DNA of 64,000 nt from Allolobophora icterica (taxonomy: Eukaryota > Annelida > Clitellata > Crassiclitellata > Lumbricidae): positions 72,704,279 through 72,768,278 of the forward strand of contig OY744604.1 in NCBI GenBank assembly GCA_963556255.1, read 5' to 3'. How positions within the stretch are numbered: the stretch's first letter is position 1; every line of letters starts with the position of its first letter. The translations under genes were made by a program, and so were the position numbers. Below the pieces are notes generated by a model that saw only the letters and a program-made list of their open reading frames with translations, did not search any database and had not been told where the DNA came from. Positions 62,101 to 64,000 of the stretch are shown here, one piece after another.

Positions 62101-62743
62101 ACCAGTACATTTGACGTCGTCCATCCAGATCTTACCAGTTCCGGCTCCATAACGACTGCGGCCGATATACGTCCCAACATAGCTGATTTAAGAATAAATA
62201 TTGAACACAAATAAGACAGCTTCGTTACCATTCTGCCATAATTTTTATTTACATAAGTACTATTATGAGTTAGACTTAGAGGCCCATATAGACAATATAT
62301 AATAATGCAACCATCTATGGTGGAATAAGTGTACCGCCATTGCAGCTCCTGCTTCTACCAACTTGACAATTTCCCGCTTAAGGGTCGAAATAGCGCTTCC
62401 TCAACGTTCCACATGTGACGAGGAAGCTTTATTTTTATTCACAAATCCTTCATCACAAACTGTGCCGCTGATTCTATAGCGTAATAGATCTCAAGTAGTT
62501 CTTCCACTAATATGGTATGCTAAGTATAATAAATAGTGAAAAGTTTTAAAAACCATACGGTTGTTTAATTATTTTACCCGTAGCCGAGACTGGCACACAC
62601 AACTTTTGCTGTGGCACTTGTGAATCCGTCATCACAAACTGATCCCCAGACTCCAGCAACATAGATCTCAAGTCGCCCTTCCATTGGATTTCTACCAGGG
62701 ATACGTGAATTGATCAATCGCACAGCATAATCTTCATTGTCAC
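47023..62743 (-). CDS. Receptor B: six SRCR domains, Ser/Thr-rich stalk, one membrane segment, short tail
   Basis: Exons in gene order: SRCR1 62743-62578 and 62182-62016; SRCR2 61510-61345 and 59439-59276; SRCR3 58670-58514 and 58044-57881; SRCR4 57659-57500 and 55305-55142; SRCR5 53530-53386 and 52740-52577; SRCR6 51950-51806 and 51348-51185; stalk 50674-49880; membrane 47669-47553; tail 47123-47023. All junctions agree in phase and have no lesion. Each SRCR has six Cys (two in the first half-exon, four in the second), the group A arrangement, which is typically encoded by two exons. Likely a type I membrane receptor of innate immune or scavenger type, by family knowledge; ligand unknown. 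The signal-peptide exon, and possibly more domains, were not found and probably lie beyond 64,000. Confidence 0.85.
47553..47669 (-). CDS. Receptor B transmembrane exon
   Basis: 117 bases, phase 1 in and out, acceptor cttttcag, donor [25 protein letters not shown] then [12 protein letters not shown]: one strongly hydrophobic helix with Gly spacing, followed by a basic stop-transfer sequence. Confidence 0.88.
48134..48471. mobile_element. 338-bp hAT-like MITE
   Basis: Termini CAGCGGTTCCCAAACTTTTC and, inverted, CAGAGTTTCCCAAACTGTGG, each followed by GGGTCGCGACCCA palindromes. Flanks TATTAGGG and TCATAGGG are an imperfect 8-bp duplication. This end structure is typical of hAT non-autonomous elements. 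Confidence 0.8.
48745..49285 (-). pseudogene. LINE 3'-end with RT C-terminal ORF
   Basis: Minus-strand frame with [39 protein letters not shown], then [14 protein letters not shown]: the conserved C-terminal domain of CR1/L2/Jockey-type LINEs. It ends near 48,800, followed by the hairpin GAGCGCTCCTGAGTAG...GGGGCGCTATATAAA and an AAT-repeat tail. Truncated at the 5' side. It lies in the intron between the receptor B stalk and membrane exons' downstream region. Confidence 0.8.
49880..50674 (-). CDS. Receptor B Ser/Thr-rich stalk exon with coding tandem repeats
   Basis: 795 bases, phase 1 in (acceptor tttttactctag) and phase 1 out (donor GTAGTA). About 265 residues, very rich in Ser and Thr, with Lys and Pro: a probable O-glycosylated, extended spacer between SRCR6 and the membrane. 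The first third has five copies of a 17-residue unit ([19 protein letters not shown]); the unit's GTCGAC recurs at 50,431, 50,482, 50,536, 50,587 and 50,638, a spacing of 51 or 54, always in frame. No Cys. Confidence 0.85.
51185..51348 (-). CDS. Receptor B SRCR6, second half-exon
   Basis: 164 bases, phase 2 to 1, donor [50 protein letters not shown]. Closest to SRCR5. Confidence 0.88.
51806..51950 (-). CDS. Receptor B SRCR6, first half-exon
   Basis: 145 bases, phase 1 to 2, donor [45 protein letters not shown]. Shorter linker than in SRCR1-4. Confidence 0.88.
52577..52740 (-). CDS. Receptor B SRCR5, second half-exon
   Basis: 164 bases, phase 2 to 1, donor [50 protein letters not shown]. Confidence 0.88.
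52780..52940. repeat. Roughly 78-bp tandem duplication
   Basis: cattactataaacgctgctc through gtgattttataaatattata occurs twice in succession with one or two differences, in a receptor B intron. Confidence 0.9.
53386..53530 (-). CDS. Receptor B SRCR5, first half-exon
   Basis: 145 bases, phase 1 to 2, donor [46 protein letters not shown]. Nearly the same as the SRCR6 copy, including flanking intron. Confidence 0.88.
54222..54543. mobile_element. 322-bp hAT-like MITE
   Basis: Termini CAGGCCCGGTTC and, inverted, CAGGCCCGGCTCC, internal GGGCAGCCGCCCAGGGCCGC repeats, and an exact 8-bp target duplication CAGCCGTG (54,214-54,221 and 54,544-54,551). Confidence 0.88.
55142..55305 (-). CDS. Receptor B SRCR4, second half-exon
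   Basis: 164 bases, phase 2 to 1, donor [50 protein letters not shown]. Confidence 0.88.
55520..56881 (-). pseudogene. LINE 3'-end, split by a nested MITE
   Basis: Minus-strand frame 56,876-56,481 reads [20 protein letters not shown], then [20 protein letters not shown]1/L2/Jockey-like RT C-terminus. Its 3' hairpin (GGGCGCCTCTGAATAG) is interrupted at CTTTCAAG by the element at 55,575-56,464; the remainder of the tail resumes at 55,566. Confidence 0.8.
55575..56464. mobile_element. 890-bp hAT-like MITE nested in a LINE
   Basis: Termini CAGCCTGATTCTCCTTA and, inverted, CAGTGTGATTCTCGTTAACG; exact 8-bp target duplication CTTTCAAG (55,567-55,574 and 56,465-56,472). Subterminal regions are ATAGTTATAGTTA repeats and ATCGTTAACG-type inverted repeats. 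Confidence 0.88.
57500..57659 (-). CDS. Receptor B SRCR4, first half-exon
   Basis: 160 bases, phase 1 to 2, donor [47 protein letters not shown]. Confidence 0.88.
57881..58044 (-). CDS. Receptor B SRCR3, second half-exon
   Basis: 164 bases, phase 2 to 1, donor [50 protein letters not shown]. Confidence 0.88.
58514..58670 (-). CDS. Receptor B SRCR3, first half-exon
   Basis: 157 bases, phase 1 to 2, donor [50 protein letters not shown]. The usual CDD is CSSG, one residue longer, an unusual change at the acidic site. Confidence 0.88.
59276..59439 (-). CDS. Receptor B SRCR2, second half-exon
   Basis: 164 bases, phase 2 to 1, donor [50 protein letters not shown]. The usual IWLD Trp is Val. Confidence 0.88.
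59612..60928 (+). pseudogene. 5'-truncated LINE (CR1/L2/Jockey-like)
   Basis: Plus-strand frame contains the RT catalytic [13 protein letters not shown], then [36 protein letters not shown] and the conserved end [12 protein letters not shown], stopping at 60,511. A 3' tail follows, ending aataaagattgatttgattt. RT motifs before FADD are missing, so it is inactive. The frame itself is otherwise open. It lies in the receptor B intron between the SRCR2 half-exons, in the opposite orientation. Confidence 0.85.
61345..61510 (-). CDS. Receptor B SRCR2, first half-exon
   Basis: 166 bases, phase 1 to 2, donor [52 protein letters not shown] is CDN. Confidence 0.88.
62016..62182 (-). CDS. Receptor B SRCR1, second half-exon
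   Basis: 167 bases, phase 2 to 1, donor [51 protein letters not shown]. Confidence 0.88.
62578..62743 (-). CDS. Receptor B SRCR1, first half-exon
   Basis: 166 bases, phase 1 to 2, acceptor ctactttag, donor [50 protein letters not shown]. This is the most upstream receptor B exon recognised. The phase-1 entry fits a preceding signal exon. Confidence 0.88.
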
Positions 62744-62834
62744 CTAAAGTAGGCAGTTAGTACGCCTGTTAACAACCGCATTGAGGTAAGAAGTATATTT
62801 TATGCCAGCTGTCTAGATTTTTACTTATGAAACA

Positions 62835-63250
62835 TATTGCAACAGTGCCAACTGCAGTGATGGAGTTCGCCGGCGGCTGCAGCGTATTCAGAATAGCGCT
62901 GCGCGCCTCATCTTGTCGGAGCCGACTTTCACTCATGCAACCCAACTGCTGGAAGAACTGCCCTGGCTGCCGATCGACAAGCGTATTATATACAAGCTGT
63001 GCGTCCTGATGTTCGATGTTGCACATAGTACAGCACCTGGTTATCTATCTGACTTATGCACCCGCTGCAGCGACAGTCGACTGGGCTCGTCAAACCGCGG
63101 TGACTTTATAGTAAAGAGAGTTAGGACACGCTTGGCTGACTCCGCATTTTCTGTGGCCGGGCCAAGGGCATGAAACTCCCTGCCTCTGGCAGTCCGGACC
63201 ACTGACTCTCACCAAATCTTCTGTAATCGTCTTAAAACACATTTGTTTTG
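62835..63250 (+). pseudogene. LINE C-terminal fragment
   Basis: Plus-strand frame reads RLQRIQNSAARLILS, ELPWLPIDKRIIYKLCVLMF, then FSVAGPRA, a TGA at the conserved Trp, and NSLPLAVR. This is the end of an L2/CR1-type RT, broken by the stop at about 63,170. Confidence 0.75.
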
Positions 63251-63340
63251 CTTAGCCTTCTGCTAACGCTCCTTGTGAGACGCCGCTGAGCACAGGTTGA
63301 GTGGCGCCGTAGAAAGCCCTGAATGATGATGATGATGATG

Positions 63341-63593
63341 ATGGGGCGTGGTGGCTCAGTGGTAAGTTCGGCGCCTTGTGACCGGAGGGTTGCAGGTTCG
63401 AATCCCACTCTAGCCGCTGCGGACGGACCTTGGGCAAGTCCTTCACTCGCAATTGCTCGTGGCGCTTCGGCGTGAAAATTCCGGCATAGTATCAATGCTG
63501 TAGTCGGGAGCGCCTCTGAGTAGTAGTTTGACTTCGAGAGGCGCTATATAAATATCCGGAATAAATAAAATAAATAAATAAATAAATAAAATA

Positions 63594-63600
<7 letters not shown>
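63341..63600 (+). mobile_element. tRNA-derived SINE, full length
   Basis: GGGGCGTGGTGGCTCAGTGG (A-box), GGTTCGAATCC (B-box), a body, the hairpin GCGCCTCTGAGTAG...CGAGAGGCGCTATATAAAT, CCGGAA and an AATA-repeat tail. It sits inside a GAT microsatellite, with GAT units on both sides. Confidence 0.9.
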
Positions 63601-63636
<36 letters not shown>

Positions 63637-63651
63637 TTGATGATGATGATG
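63594..63651. repeat. (GAT)n microsatellite
   Basis: About 18 GAT units with one GTT interruption, continuing the GAT run that ends at 63,340 on the other side of the SINE. Confidence 0.95.
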
Positions 63652-64000
63652 ACTGCATGTATGGAGTAAAGTCTAATTATCAGTTCTATGTAAAAAAAAA
63701 GACTACTGGAATAAGCTAGTAATTTAGGAAATTCAACATTCTGAGAAGAAAACTTATTAATATTACGGTTTGTATATGGCTATTGTATTTTATTTTTAAT
63801 CCGAAAAGGTTAATTTAAATGTTGCGGCAATTTTACCCCGACTAAGGTAACTGTTTATGGCAGATTTGCGAGTGTGAACACACTCTTATTACAGATAAGA
63901 ATAAATTAATGACAGAAGGCTTCTGCATAAGAGCCGGATTAGCAATTCAGATGGGAACGTAATCGTAAACTCTAATTTCTAAAGTGCTACTCGAAAGCTA

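Noticed and set aside
63350..63425. tRNA gene
   Set aside because: The A- and B-boxes belong to a dispersed SINE with a body and a repeat tail.
63720..63950. Possible receptor B signal exon on the minus strand (MQKPSVINLFLSVI)
   Set aside because: Hydrophobic start but no phase-1 GT donor follows; the true exon is probably outside the window.

Overview
This is a eukaryotic (animal) window: short exons with GT-AG introns, simple-sequence arrays, a tRNA-derived SINE, several non-LTR retrotransposon fragments, a Ty3/gypsy-type LTR element and many small inverted-repeat transposons. The expanded scavenger-receptor cysteine-rich (SRCR) receptor family, together with a gypsy element that appears to carry integrase upstream of reverse transcriptase (GMR1-like order, described from deuterostomes), points to an invertebrate deuterostome such as an echinoderm, hemichordate or cephalochordate. 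I cannot name the species.

All recognised host genes lie on the minus strand and form a tandem cluster of modular cell-surface receptors. From right to left: receptor B (47,023 to at least 62,743; 5' end outside or unrecognised) has six SRCR domains, a Ser/Thr-rich stalk with coding tandem repeats, one transmembrane exon and a short tail. Receptor A (19,210-40,988) has the same layout plus a signal-peptide exon, but carries a nonsense codon in its first SRCR and a one-base frameshift plus a nonsense codon in its stalk. Receptor C (about 2.9-9.0 kb) has a signal-peptide exon, one Ig-like exon and a tail exon resembling those of A and B. Receptor D is seen only as a signal-peptide exon at 84-168. 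Every SRCR is split over two exons (phase 1 in, 2 out; then 2 in, 1 out) and has six cysteines, the group A arrangement. Signal, Ig, stalk and transmembrane exons all join in phase 1, so whole modules can be gained, lost or skipped without changing frame.

An almost pristine LTR retrotransposon (11,468-17,758, 5-bp target duplication, LTRs differing by one visible indel) separates C from A. Its single 1371-residue Gag-Pol frame keeps protease, RT and RNase H, but the integrase HHCC and catalytic core are missing: only two flanking remnants remain, joined in frame.

Introns and intergenic DNA hold a LINE with a restriction-enzyme-like endonuclease domain, CR1/L2/Jockey-like LINE 3' ends, a SINE sharing a 3' hairpin with one of those LINEs, at least five hAT-like non-autonomous elements or foldbacks with exact 8-bp target duplications (plus one imperfect), a possible solo LTR (33,209-34,343), a piggyBac-like remnant, a hairpin-rich minisatellite (28.7-29.3 kb) and long simple repeats. 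No rRNA gene, conventional tRNA gene or CRISPR array was seen.
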